Source: Zizania palustris (Eukaryota; Streptophyta; Magnoliopsida; Poales; Poaceae). From it: DNA of 64,000 bases. The position numbers and the translations under genes are program-made. This document shows positions 1-9,237 of the stretch, one piece after another (the first letter of the stretch is position 1; every line of letters begins with the position of its first letter). The DNA lies in NCBI GenBank assembly GCA_019279435.1, contig JAAALK010000082.1, positions 23,035,034 to 23,099,033 of the forward strand, given 5' to 3'. Under the pieces are notes generated by a model. That model saw nothing but the letters and a program-made list of their open reading frames with translations, was not told the DNA's origin and made no database searches.

Positions 1-1715
1 GAGGTATGTGATGAAATTCTAGCTAGCTTCAAATGTACAATACCTTATATTGAAGGAAAATATGATCCTCATGCATATATTCAATGGGAGCTAACAGTAG
101 ATAATGAATTTAAAAAGTATAACTTGTTTGAAAGAAAAAAGGTTATGGTTGCCTCTAAAGTGTTAGTTAAATATGTTGCATATCATTGGAAACATATTTG
201 TAGACATGATAAAATACCTTAATCTTGGAAAGACTTAAAACAATATTTGAGAGATGCTTTTGTTCCTCCATATTATGTTGACATTCTGTTAAAGAAACAA
301 CAATGTTTAAAACAAGATAGCAGAAGTGTTGCATCATACTATCATGATATGCATGCTTGTTTATTACATTGAGCTATAGATGAATGCGAAGAAGTTACAG
401 AACAAATGTTTTTACGTGGGCTTAACAAAGAAATTCAAGAAATGCTTCTTCATGATACATATGATTCTCTTTCTCAATTGTTTGAACTTGCGTGTTAAGC
501 TGAAATTCATATTGCTATTGATTTAGAGCAGATGCCAATCAGTTTGCCTTCTAGTTCTACTAACTTTGAACAAGAAAAAGAGAGCATTTATGCACTTACA
601 TCATCAAAGAAGGTTATGCAAGGTAATATATGTAATGAAATTAATCAAGGTGAGTGTGCTCCTCATCAAACACAATCATCCAATTCTCATGCTATTATAG
701 AGAAACCATTAGTGGAATATTTTGCTGAAATTTCTTTGTTACCATATGATTTGCTTGACACTCCTTATAATAAAGAAGAGGTGTGTATTAATACTTCACT
801 TATATAATGCAACAACTAGTTAATGAACATGTTGACTTTGTTGCTGAATCTTTAAGTTATTTGATACATGTTGTTCACATTCCTAGTGAAAAGGAAGAAC
901 AGAAATTGTTATCTTCTTTAAATACTTGGGGTTATATTGAACTTAATGATCTTTGTGAACTTAGTGCTTTAAATGAGAAATTACTCACTAGACCTGACTT
1001 GCCAGGTCCTGCTCAAATGAGTTTTCACGTAATTGACAAATACAATGATCAAGGAGTATACTTTGTGCATAGAGTTTATATATGTTCATATTTGAAGCTG
1101 CATGTAAAGTTTGAAAATAATAGTCTCGACCAAGGTGTTTTAACTAATCCTATTATCTCGAGAGTTTCTTATTTTGATTTAAATACACAAGATTGTTTTC
1201 AAGAAAGAGATCCTTGTGGGATGCTTAGCAATGGCACAATTCCTACTCCAATGTTTAAAAGTATAGATTCGATGTCATTTGTTCAAGCAAAGGATTTGGT
1301 GAGTTGGTTTTCTCCAATTCCCCGCATGTTTACGGAACAAGAGGTACTGCACAATAATGGTTTTGTTGCTAGGAGTTGCATTGATCATGAACACAAGAAC
1401 AAACCGAGGACGGTTTGTAGACAAGAAGGAGAGAATGATGAGGACATCACTAGCTCGGATATAACCATGCTTATACTTTACAATAATCAACCCAAGGTTC
1501 ATTCATTCTATATTAGATTTACATTTTATATATTTGAGCTAAGGATGCTACACCATGAGTTGGCTTTGTTTTCAATTACAGAAATTCTTTCATGTATCAA
1601 GCGACACGTTAAGATCACATCAAGAGCATGGTACATCATGGAAGTTGATTGGGGACCAAGTCAAGTCAATCCAAATGTAATATGCAACTTTGAGACGTCA
1701 TTTTTGTGCCAATAA
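1..1715 (+). pseudogene. Degenerate gag-like region of element I
   Basis: Reading frame 1 from base 1 encodes a retrotransposon Gag-like stretch (an ALKVLVKY.AYHWW-type helix region, then a segment resembling LFLRGLNKEIQEML), broken by stops at about 220, 370 and 496 and continuing to 806. A second stretch of 302 codons (807-1715) lies in another frame. It carries no domain I recognise and may be the accessory C-terminal part of the same protein. AT-rich codon use differs from the GC-rich elements further right. The assignment of the first 500 bases to Gag rests on overall pattern and on its position upstream of integrase and a 3' LTR; the 807-1715 part is unassigned. Confidence 0.55.
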
Positions 1716-2351
1716 AAAGTGGAGATAAAGTTCTACATGTGTGGGATTCAGACTCGGACTGCAGGAACAACACCAAATTCAAATGCACATAACTTTTATA
1801 TGGAAGCTCCAATTAGGATGATCTTGGACTTTTTGGAAAGCTTGACATGGCCTCTTTCCAACGGATCTAGCTACACCTCCAGATTCCATCACAGGAGATC
1901 GCAATCACCAAATCAATGCATATTCCTTTTTCAGGCCGAACCAATTAAGCACGGAGTTTCTATTTTTTTAGTCAATCTGTTTTGGAAATAATTAGTCATT
2001 TCCATATGTAATAAGTTTTCCAAACTTTGGGAACATCCCTAGGGCTATAAATAACCCTAGAGACTTTAGTTGTAATTTGGGTTTTGATTAGATAAAAGTT
2101 TAGTCAATGCTACTTGTCCGTGTAAACCCGTGATCAGTTAGAACGCTGGTTTCATGTTTCATAACCCCAACTACCCTTTGTGCGTCCTTCATATCCAGCA
2201 ATTCTAGTTGCTCTTTGATCTTGTTCTTGCTCGTTCTTTGATTTCTTGCAGGAACAAGGTTGATCACCAAAAAGATCAACAACCTTAGAGTTGGTGTATC
2301 GATCGCTAAGGCACAACACAAACGTCTCGTACGGTTGTAGTCAGGTCACCA
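1716..2351. other. Unassigned spacer with a TATA-like box inside element I
   Basis: No convincing coding region is present. The stretch holds a TATA motif (GGCTATAAATAACCCTAG, about 2042-2059) followed by a leader-like sequence. It sits where protease, RT and RNase H would be expected. It may be a deletion junction filled by unrelated promoter-like or LTR-derived DNA. Short ORFs here look incidental. Confidence 0.4.
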
Positions 2352-3226
2352 ATGTTGTCTCCTTCCAATCGAAATCTTATCTTATCAACTCATCGAAAGA
2401 TCGGGTCATCCTGCTCACATCATTACTTCACCAAGTGGACCGAAGCCGTGCCTCTCAAGAACATGACACAAAATGAGGTAATTGATTTCATCTTGAAGCA
2501 CATTATACATAGATTCGGTATTCCTCAAACTCTTACTACATATCAGGGTGCTTCATTTGTTTCTAAAGAAGTATGTGATTTTGTCGAATCTTATGGTATA
2601 AAGTTGATAAACTCTTCACTATACTATGCTCAGGCCAATGGTCAAGCCGATTCTAGTAATAAAACTATTATTAAGCTCATTAAGAAAACGATTGAAGAGT
2701 TTCCTAAAAGGTGGCATTAAGTGTTTTCTGAAGCATTATTGGCAAGTAGAGTTGCAAAGCATAGTGTCACCAAGGTAAGTCCATATGAGTTGGTGCATGG
2801 ACAAGAAGCCGTTTTACTCGTAGAGGTGAATCTTGGCTCTTTAAGGTTACTCAAGCAAGATGGCTTATCAGTCGATGAGTATGAAACTCTTTTGAAGGAT
2901 AACTTAGAAGAGGTGATCGATAAGAGGTTAACAACTCTAGAAGCAATAGAAAGAGACAAAAGAAGAGTGGCTAGAGCTTATAACAAGAAAGTAAGAGCAA
3001 AATTGTTTCAAGTTGGTGACTTGGTTTGGAAGACGATTTTTCCTTTAGGAACTAAGAGTCCAAAATTTGGTAAATAGTCGCCTAGTTGGGAAGGTCCTTT
3101 TAGATTTGCTGAAATTGCTCGAAGCAATGCGTATTTGCTAGAGTCACTTCAAGGAGAGCGATTTCGTAGGGCTTTGAATGGTAGGTATTTGAAAAAGTAC
3201 TTCTTAAGTGTGTGGCAAAACGCTTG
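2352..3226 (+). pseudogene. Integrase remnant of element I
   Basis: The frame encodes the second half of a gypsy integrase core: YFTKWTEAVPL near the start, then FGIPQTL, SLYYAQANGQADSSNK (the segment that normally ends with the catalytic Glu, here replaced), and after 2721 the C-terminal part with VSPYELVHGQEAVLLVE and AYNKKVRAKLFQVGDLV. Stops at 2718-2720 and 3075-3077 interrupt one continuous frame; homologous text (SPSWEGPF...GRYLKKYF) continues to about 3226. The zinc-binding N-terminus and first catalytic Asp are missing. A relic without activity. Confidence 0.85.
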
Positions 3227-3300
3227 ATGTGTCGAAAAGCCGATATGGAACATATCACCTTTAGGTCGTTGTGCTTTTGGCTCACTAAAGTTTGCCAAAA

Positions 3301-3313
3301 TGCAGGGGGCGTG
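3301..3313 (+). other. Polypurine-tract-like sequence of element I
   Basis: TGCAGGGGGCGTG lies directly before the TGTTGATA start of the 3' LTR, the usual place for the plus-strand primer of reverse transcription. Confidence 0.6.
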
Positions 3314-4469
3314 TGTTGATAGCAAAAAATGGCATTAATGGTTGAAGTTGTCAAAATATCAAATTTTGCTAACTTAGCTGAAAATATGCCAAATTCCTGG
3401 CACAGGTCAGTCTGACCGGCCATGTACCGTCGATCTAACCGGTACCACTTCGGTCAGACCGTCCATAGGTCCAGTCAGACCAGCCAACCCTATATACGAT
3501 TCAGATTAGCTGATTCCGGATCTATTTTATCTCTAATTAATTATTGATGACATAGAACTCGTGTCCAACTCAGAGAAGAGCCTAGGAACTCATGACCCAC
3601 CTCTATAAATAGAGGCAAGGTCGATTCAAGGAGCCTCCCCCAAAACCCTAATGGATCCAATCTATTATCTACCTTGAATCACATTTACTTTCTTTGCCCT
3701 GGTTTTATCTTAGCACATACATCTTTGCTGGTTTGCGTTGTAAACCATCCGTCCTTCATGTCGTAATCACAGTAAGTCCTTATCGGTTTGCTCGTGAATC
3801 ATTCATTTCATCCATGTAAAAGATTTCTATCGTTTTATCGGTTTTTACCGGTAATTCAATCCCTTGGCCAAATTACATCTGGTTTTTAGGTGTTTTTGCA
3901 ATGTGTTCTTCTTCATCTTCTTCACCAAGAATTTTCGGGTGAAGGCACCAATAGCGATCGCCAGAGGACCCGGGCGATATGATCTGTTACCGTGGGTCTG
4001 GCCGACGTTGACAGGCCGTTCTGACAAGGTCGTGTCGTGTCGTAATCTTGTCGGCGGCATGCGCCAGTCTAACCGGTGGCAGACAGTCGGTCTGACCGAC
4101 AGTGTGCAGGAAGGGCTCGGTGTACTTGTTTTGTGCTACCGGTCAAACCATCGCCCGTAGGCCGGTCTGACCACAGTCTTCTAGTCGGTCTGACCAGCAA
4201 CCCTAGGCCGGTCTGACCATATAGCCTCTGTTAGGTCTAATCGGTTTATGCTAGCCGATTAGATTTAATTGTTTCTGATTAGGTTTAATAATTTACTTCC
4301 CAACACTTCGGTTAATTGAATAATTTCATATTAATATTATTTGATTGCCTGGCTACTCTGTTATCCCCTTACCACGGTTTAAGGATCGTCGGAACGCAAC
4401 GTCAATGTCTCGCGACATTTTTGGATCGTCGAACTGGCCCAAGTACGGGGGCAAATTTTCGTGTCAACA
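3314..4469 (+). repeat. 3' LTR of element I
   Basis: About 1156 bp, starting TGTTGATA and ending TGTCAACA, so the ends form an imperfect inverted repeat. A TATA box (TATAAATA, 3604-3611) lies about 290 bp in. A short quasi-palindrome of the type CCGGTCTGACCGG recurs about ten times in two clusters (3408-3482 and 4065-4220), one upstream and one downstream of the TATA box. The sequence after 4469 belongs to a different, older LTR. Confidence 0.8.
3604..3611 (+). promoter_or_regulatory. TATA box of LTR I
   Basis: TATAAATA in the context CTCTATAAATAGAGG, in the U3 region of the 3' LTR, a normal position for the Pol II promoter of a plant LTR. Confidence 0.6.
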
Positions 4470-6240
4470 ATTAGTACGGAAGTGCTTTGTGACAGATCCC
4501 ACAGGTCGGTCATTATAGCGCCCCGGGTGTGACTAACCAATGCCCTTGCTTGCACCCGGAACCCACCATGCTAACATACTTAACCAAAACTCCATGACTA
4601 AAAGAATACCAGAGATGAGAGAAATAACGGGGGATCATATAATAGAATCCAAGTATCCAATCTAAGACTCATTTTTAGCCTATAGAAGTTGTGTCGATAC
4701 ATTGGACACTATCTAATAATACTAAATATAATGGTGACAAGGAATTTAGTCTCAATAGCACGGCTTGGGTTTGCACATCAAGGTCGGGATATAATAAATA
4801 TAATGTAAGGCATTTAATTAGACTAATGCATTTATAACCTATGGATTTTAGCGATATTTAAATAAAATTGGTTTCAATATGCTCAAAAATGGGGTGGTGA
4901 CTTGCCTTGCTTTGCCAATGGTGAAGGGGAACCTCAGAGAAATATTTCAACACTTCGACGGCGTCGTAATCTTCTCGACACGCAAAACGAGAATAATAAA
5001 CAATTAAAACAATGAAAAAGCACATTACAAACATATAAATTTTATTGGATAAACATGAAGAGAATAAAAAGATAAATTTTCTGAAACTTGAATAGTCAAA
5101 TTTGGAGTTAATTTTAAGAAGCTATGAATTTTTGAAGTTTAAAAAAATTTCCGGAATATATTTTAAATCAAAAACAGTCTCTGGTCCACGGTAAATCGGG
5201 TTCACCATGAACCAGCGCACTATGCGCGTGAGCCGGGGCTCAAATCGTCATTGGATCACGATCATACGCATGTGGGCGAAGTGGGATTTTTAAGTGGAAA
5301 TGGACAGCTGAGATGCGTTGATACCCCTTCGATCAGATGAACAGCCCAGATCAAACCCGAGCGAGTTTTAATCTCTACCGCCCAGATCTGATCGGACATC
5401 CGAGATCAGATCTGACACGGCACGGGTTACCTGTGCTGGTCATTTTCTCCACGATGGTAGGGGTTTGGTGGTGGGCTAGCAGTGACGGTGGTGGCTTAGG
5501 GTACAAACTGATGGCAGAACTAGAATCAGGATGGTGATGCGAACGCAATGATATCAGAGTTAGGGCTTAGGGATGGCTGGACGTGGCCAGAGACGAGCGA
5601 GGTGGCGGCGTTGCTTTGGGTTAATGGCGATAGCGGAGTTCTGGTGGTCGTCAGTACAATCAGAGACGTGGCCAAGGTCGAGGATGGCCCGAGGAACGTA
5701 GCGGGGTCGACGGTGAGGCAAACGGTGGGCTCCAGTGACAACGAGCGACGGCTGGACATGAAACAGGGCGGTGGCACAAAAATGCACTACGGAGTGCTCT
5801 AGTACATGCCGAGAGTGAAGATCGAATGTAGAATAGATGGAAAGCCGAGAAGAAAGTTTCCATACTCCAGCGAGTGTTACCATGCATGCGAATCCGGTGA
5901 TCGATGGCATTAAAGCATCAAGTATATGGGGAAAGAGATCAAGGGGTTATGGGGAGCAATTAACCAGGCTCAATTCGAAAGGAGGCCGGCGGCGAGGAGA
6001 TTGCGCTAGGGTTTAAAGCGGCCGGTGGGATTTGGGGGCGATGGCGCGGTGGGGAAGAAGATACTGACAGGCGGGGGCCACGGGTGAGAGGGGGAGGGTG
6101 CGGGCGAGGTGTGGTAGGCGGCATCGATAGGTGGGCCAAGTGACTCGGGTGTACGCGCCGGGAATGAAAGAGAGACTGACAGGCGAGACCCGCGTGTCAG
6201 TGAGGGGCGCAGGGCTAAGTGGGCTCGGCCGACCAATTGG
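4470..6240 (-). repeat. Old Tekay-type LTR H (minus orientation), truncated
   Basis: The sequence aligns by eye, with much divergence, to the minus-strand LTRs of element C (for example 4480-4560 against 47500-47580: the CACCCGG/CCGGGTG hairpin segment, 'cattggacac', 'cttgccttg'). The left end is cut at 4470 by element I. The right part (about 5900-6235) matches the GC-rich segment of the C LTRs, where B1 interrupts it. About 300 bp of the LTR start is missing, but a short tail ending TTGGGCTATTACA resumes at 22570-22583. Small ORFs inside (5337-6236) are not believable genes. Confidence 0.7.
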
Positions 6241-7074
6241 TGTTGGGGGAATTAGTTTTCCCTTAAACAGGGGCCAAATGATGTCAGCCTATGAAGGCCT
6301 CGGGTCAGGAGCCTGTCAACTGGTGAAGCCTCCAGATCAAGCTCTGGCCCCCTCCGACGGAACTCAAGCACAGCCAAGACTTGCTCCTCCAGAGCCAAGC
6401 TTCCGGGATCCCTGGAGACAAGCCGCTGGGACCCTTCTGGGTCCCCTCTAGAGTCAAGCCTCTAGGACCCCTCTGGTGCCTACGAAGCCCTCTTGTGAGC
6501 CTTTCAGAGCCCATCCTGAGAGCGGCTTCAGAGCTCACTTCGGAGCCCTCTGCGGGGTCAGCTTTGGAGTGCTCTTTAGAGCCCCCTCAGCTACCTCCGA
6601 CTGAAGACCTCCGGCAAGTACTCCGGCCTAGAAGAAATATCCAAGCATTGCTATAGTGTAAAGCCCTATCGGGGCCCCTCGCCCTTGGTATGCCATATAC
6701 CTGCTCCAGAAGTGATGTTTATCTACTGTATCTGTAAAGTCAAATGTACAGTAGTCTAGCATTTTTCCCTTCTTGCCCCTATAAATCCTAAGGCTTATAG
6801 AGGGCATTTAGGTCTTTTTCTTTGGCCTGCAAGCCTATAAAAGCAGGGTCATGCCCTTGTAATAGGGGATCCCCCCTTCGGGACATATATTCAGGAGAGG
6901 CAAAATAATGCCAAATCCACTATAAACTGGACGTAGGGCTATTATCCCTCCGGGGAGGCCTGAACCAGTATAAATTCTCTCTCTCTCTCTCTCTGTGAGA
7001 ACCCTTCGAGGTTCATTCCATACACCATTCACCACCACATAAAACCTGTTGTAGCTAAAACACTTGCTACAATA
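6241..7074 (+). repeat. 5' LTR of B1
   Basis: 834 bp, starting TGTTGGGGGAATTAG and ending TTGCTACAATA (ancestrally ACAACA, as in B3). It contains U3 direct subrepeats (about 6390-6480, units like AAGCCTCTAGGACCCCTCTG), a TATA box at 6836-6843, and a CT microsatellite near 6976-6994. It corresponds along its length to the LTRs at 21706, 24195 and 46414/59048. Confidence 0.9.
6836..6843 (+). promoter_or_regulatory. TATA box of the B1 5' LTR
   Basis: TATAAAAG within GCCTATAAAAGCAGGG, conserved in the other B-family LTRs. It fixes the plus orientation of LTR transcription, opposite to the accessory gene inside. Confidence 0.65.
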
Positions 7075-7076
7075 GT

Positions 7077-7094
7077 TGGCGCCGTCCGTGGGGA
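7077..7094 (+). other. Primer-binding-like site of B1
   Basis: TGGCGCCGTCCGTGGGGA lies two bases after the 5' LTR. B3 has TGGCGTCGTCTGTGGGGA at the same place. This class of PBS is typical of Tat/Athila-type plant gypsy elements; the priming tRNA was not determined. Confidence 0.7.
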
Positions 7095-8619
7095 GCTTAT
7101 GTACAAAAATCTAAGTTCTATACCACTGACTGTATTTCGAAGTACGCTTGTGGAGGGAGCTTCGAAGTCCTAGGATTTTCACGCACCCTTTGGCAAGGGA
7201 CTTCAAGTATAGTTTGAAGGCCTTTCTCGCCTTCCACCACCCCTCGCGCCTCAGAGTGTACCCTTTGGCAAGGGGCTCTGGGCGCTCACTGAAGGCCTCA
7301 GAAGCCCTAGGGGCTACGAGGCGAGCTCTTCAACCACGTGAAGTCGCTCGGCCTCCGGGCCAGTCAAGCTTCCAAAGGTATGTACACAGCTCGAAGCCCT
7401 GCTTCGTTCTACAAAGAAGCAAAAATCTAGCTTCATTCCATTAAACCCCCGAAGCCTTGCTTTGCCTTATTTAAAACCGAAGCCTCCCTTCGCCTTAAAA
7501 TCAAAGCCTTGCTTCGGCTTATTTAAAACCGAAGCCTCGCTTCGCCTTAAAATCAAAGCCTTGCTTCACCTTGTTTAAAATCAAAGCCTTGCTTCGCCTT
7601 ATTTAAAACCGAAGCCTTGCTTCACTTTATTTAAAATCAAAGCATTGCTTCGCTTTATTTAAAACCGAAGCCTCACTTCGCTTTGTAAAAACAAGAGCAC
7701 TCCTCCGAAGGCTACACGGCATCTTCGGGCCCATAGCAGTGAGATAAAGGACTTCTCGGGCGATGCCCCGATGTGTCTAGGACTCTCGGGTGACGACCCG
7801 ATGCATCCAGGATTCTAGGCTCCGGCCTGATGCATCCCAGGGTCGAAGTTGGCCCAGAGACATAGGTGGCTCAAATTATCACAGGTTCGGTGAATCCACA
7901 CCACCCATTCCATTCTCATTACATAATCAAGCTCAGAAGCCTTTCTTCACTATCTAAACATGCTTTGAAGCATTGCCTCGAATGTCAAAATCTAATCTAA
8001 GGATTAAGCATATTGATGCCATGCTTCGCCTAAAATCTAAACGTGCTTCGCAGCCTTGCTCGTGCATATTTACTATTTAAAATCAAGCATGCCGAAACCA
8101 TTCTTTGCTTAATTTGAGTATGTTGAAGCCTTGCTTTGCTTCAAATTAAAGCATTTGAAGAAAAAAGAGGCCTCCGATCAATGCGATATAAGCGTCCGAA
8201 GCCGCCCAAGGCGCACCCCTTCGCATTTTATAATTGTGCGCTCTAGCAATGACCAAGTCCCTAACCGCAACGCGCATGGGGGGACCGAGGTATATATGCG
8301 AAGTGTGCGAATTAAATGCGCAGTACGAGCGTGATAAGATAAACATTCGGAACACACAATTCGTGCGAAGCATGCAAACGAAGTATGCAAATACAACACA
8401 AATTCCATTCATTGAATGCCAAAAGCGAAGTATGCTATAGGTACACTTTGAAAAATAAAAAACTATGAGTAATATGTATCTAAGCCTAAGAAAAAGTGAG
8501 CTCGAGGTCCCGACATATTCGGCCCTCGCTTGCTCTTTTTCCGAGCTGGGTCCCCTCGGTTGGACGAAGCTCCGTCGGAGCCTGACCTCCCACGGCCAGA
8601 CCATCCACACTTTGAAGCC
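7095..8619. other. Non-coding 5' internal region of B1
   Basis: Apart from the tandem array (7448-7690) no gene is visible. The stretch is dense in GAAG/CTTC words. It matches B3 25069-26515 by eye (for example the 'ggttcggtgaatccacaccac' segment at about 7880 and 25780). ORFs at 8131-8610 overlap on both strands and are not conserved as proteins. The 3' UTR of the antisense gene probably lies in its right part. Confidence 0.6.
7448..7690 (+). repeat. Tandem array of ~28 bp GAAGCC..GCTTCG units
   Basis: Nine or so units of the form GAAGCCTTGCTTCGCCTTAT plus TTAAAACC follow one another, differing by single bases. Each unit holds a small inverted repeat (GAAGC...GCTTC). A shorter, more degenerate version lies at the equivalent place in B3 (about 25365-25580). 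The array is in the non-coding 5' part of the internal region, between the PBS and the 3' end of the antisense gene. Confidence 0.85.
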
Positions 8620-9237
8620 CGTAGAGCTCGCCTTTCTTCTTGCAGGTCAGCCCAAGTCTGAAGCGCAGGAGGTGCCGCATCGAAGGAAGAAAAGTCTAGG
8701 GCTTCATCGCCTGTAAGGACATACTCGAAGACTGCACCCCCTCGCCACTTAAGCCTACTTCAAAACAGCTTAAGTCTGGTGAGGATGAAGAACTCCGAAG
8801 GGGCTCTGTCTTCATGGTAGCCAGCAGCTCCTGAGCTACTTCGGGAATAGCTTCGCCCCTAGGACCCCTCTGAAGTTTGAACCGAGGTGGGCCTTCGGAC
8901 CTAGATACTTCGAGCACCACCCAAAGCTGGCGAAGCTCTTTGGAATCCTCAAGCATTTCAAAGTCAACATTCGAAGGCTAAGCCTAGGCAGGTATAAAAT
9001 ACCCCCGCATTTCTATTAATAAACTGCCAAGTCATTTACAGGCCTACGGCTACAAATTACAAAAGAGCCTAATGAGGTCTACACCTTCGGTGGCGGAGGG
9101 TTCGACGTCGAAGGATAAGCTGGTGAGGCCTGTGCCCTGGCTCGGCGAAGACATGAGACCCGTTGCAGTTCGAGGACCGCTTCGTACCCTTGAGCATTCC
9201 AGGGTTCCTGAAGCCAGCGCCAGGCCCTGTGGACCGC
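8620..9237 (-). pseudogene. 3' exons of the B1 antisense accessory gene
   Basis: On the minus strand, 8696-8956 encodes a stretch (MLEDSKELRQLWVVLEVSRS...GLSGEGVQ) matched by B3 26520-26903, followed in another frame by a segment equivalent to the B3 C-terminus. Next upstream, 9079-9237 encodes VLELQRVSCLRRARAQASPA, matched in B3 at about 26990-27080. The gene continues upstream beyond D at 18605. D interrupts it, and the last exon has a frameshift, so this copy is dead. The C-terminal sequence has no domain I can name; acidic and Ser-rich stretches are visible. Confidence 0.65.

Larger units (their letters stand above)
1..4469 (+). mobile_element. Gypsy-type LTR retrotransposon I, 3' part (5' end outside window)
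   Basis: The order gag-like remnant (1-1715), integrase remnant (2352-3226), purine-rich tract (3301-3313) and 3' LTR (3314-4469) shows a plus-strand LTR element whose 5' LTR lies left of the window. Integrase as the last pol domain before the LTR fits Ty3/gypsy order. Protease, RT and RNase H are absent between gag and integrase, so the copy is internally deleted or chimeric. It appears inserted in an older minus-strand LTR (H), which resumes at 4470. The target duplication cannot be checked because the other end is not visible. Confidence 0.8.

Noticed and set aside
5337..6451. Cluster of overlapping ORFs around 5.3-6.5 kb
   Set aside because: They lie in the diverged LTR H and the start of the B1 LTR, overlap on both strands and match no protein pattern.
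6976..6994. CT microsatellite in B1 LTRs as a possible GAGA-type regulatory site
   Set aside because: Present in both B1 LTRs but short in B3 (about 24961-24968); simple slippage explains it and nothing else marks it as regulatory.
7448..7690. Regular direct repeats that could suggest a CRISPR array
   Set aside because: Units are contiguous with no unique spacers, the setting is a plant retrotransposon, and no cas genes exist.
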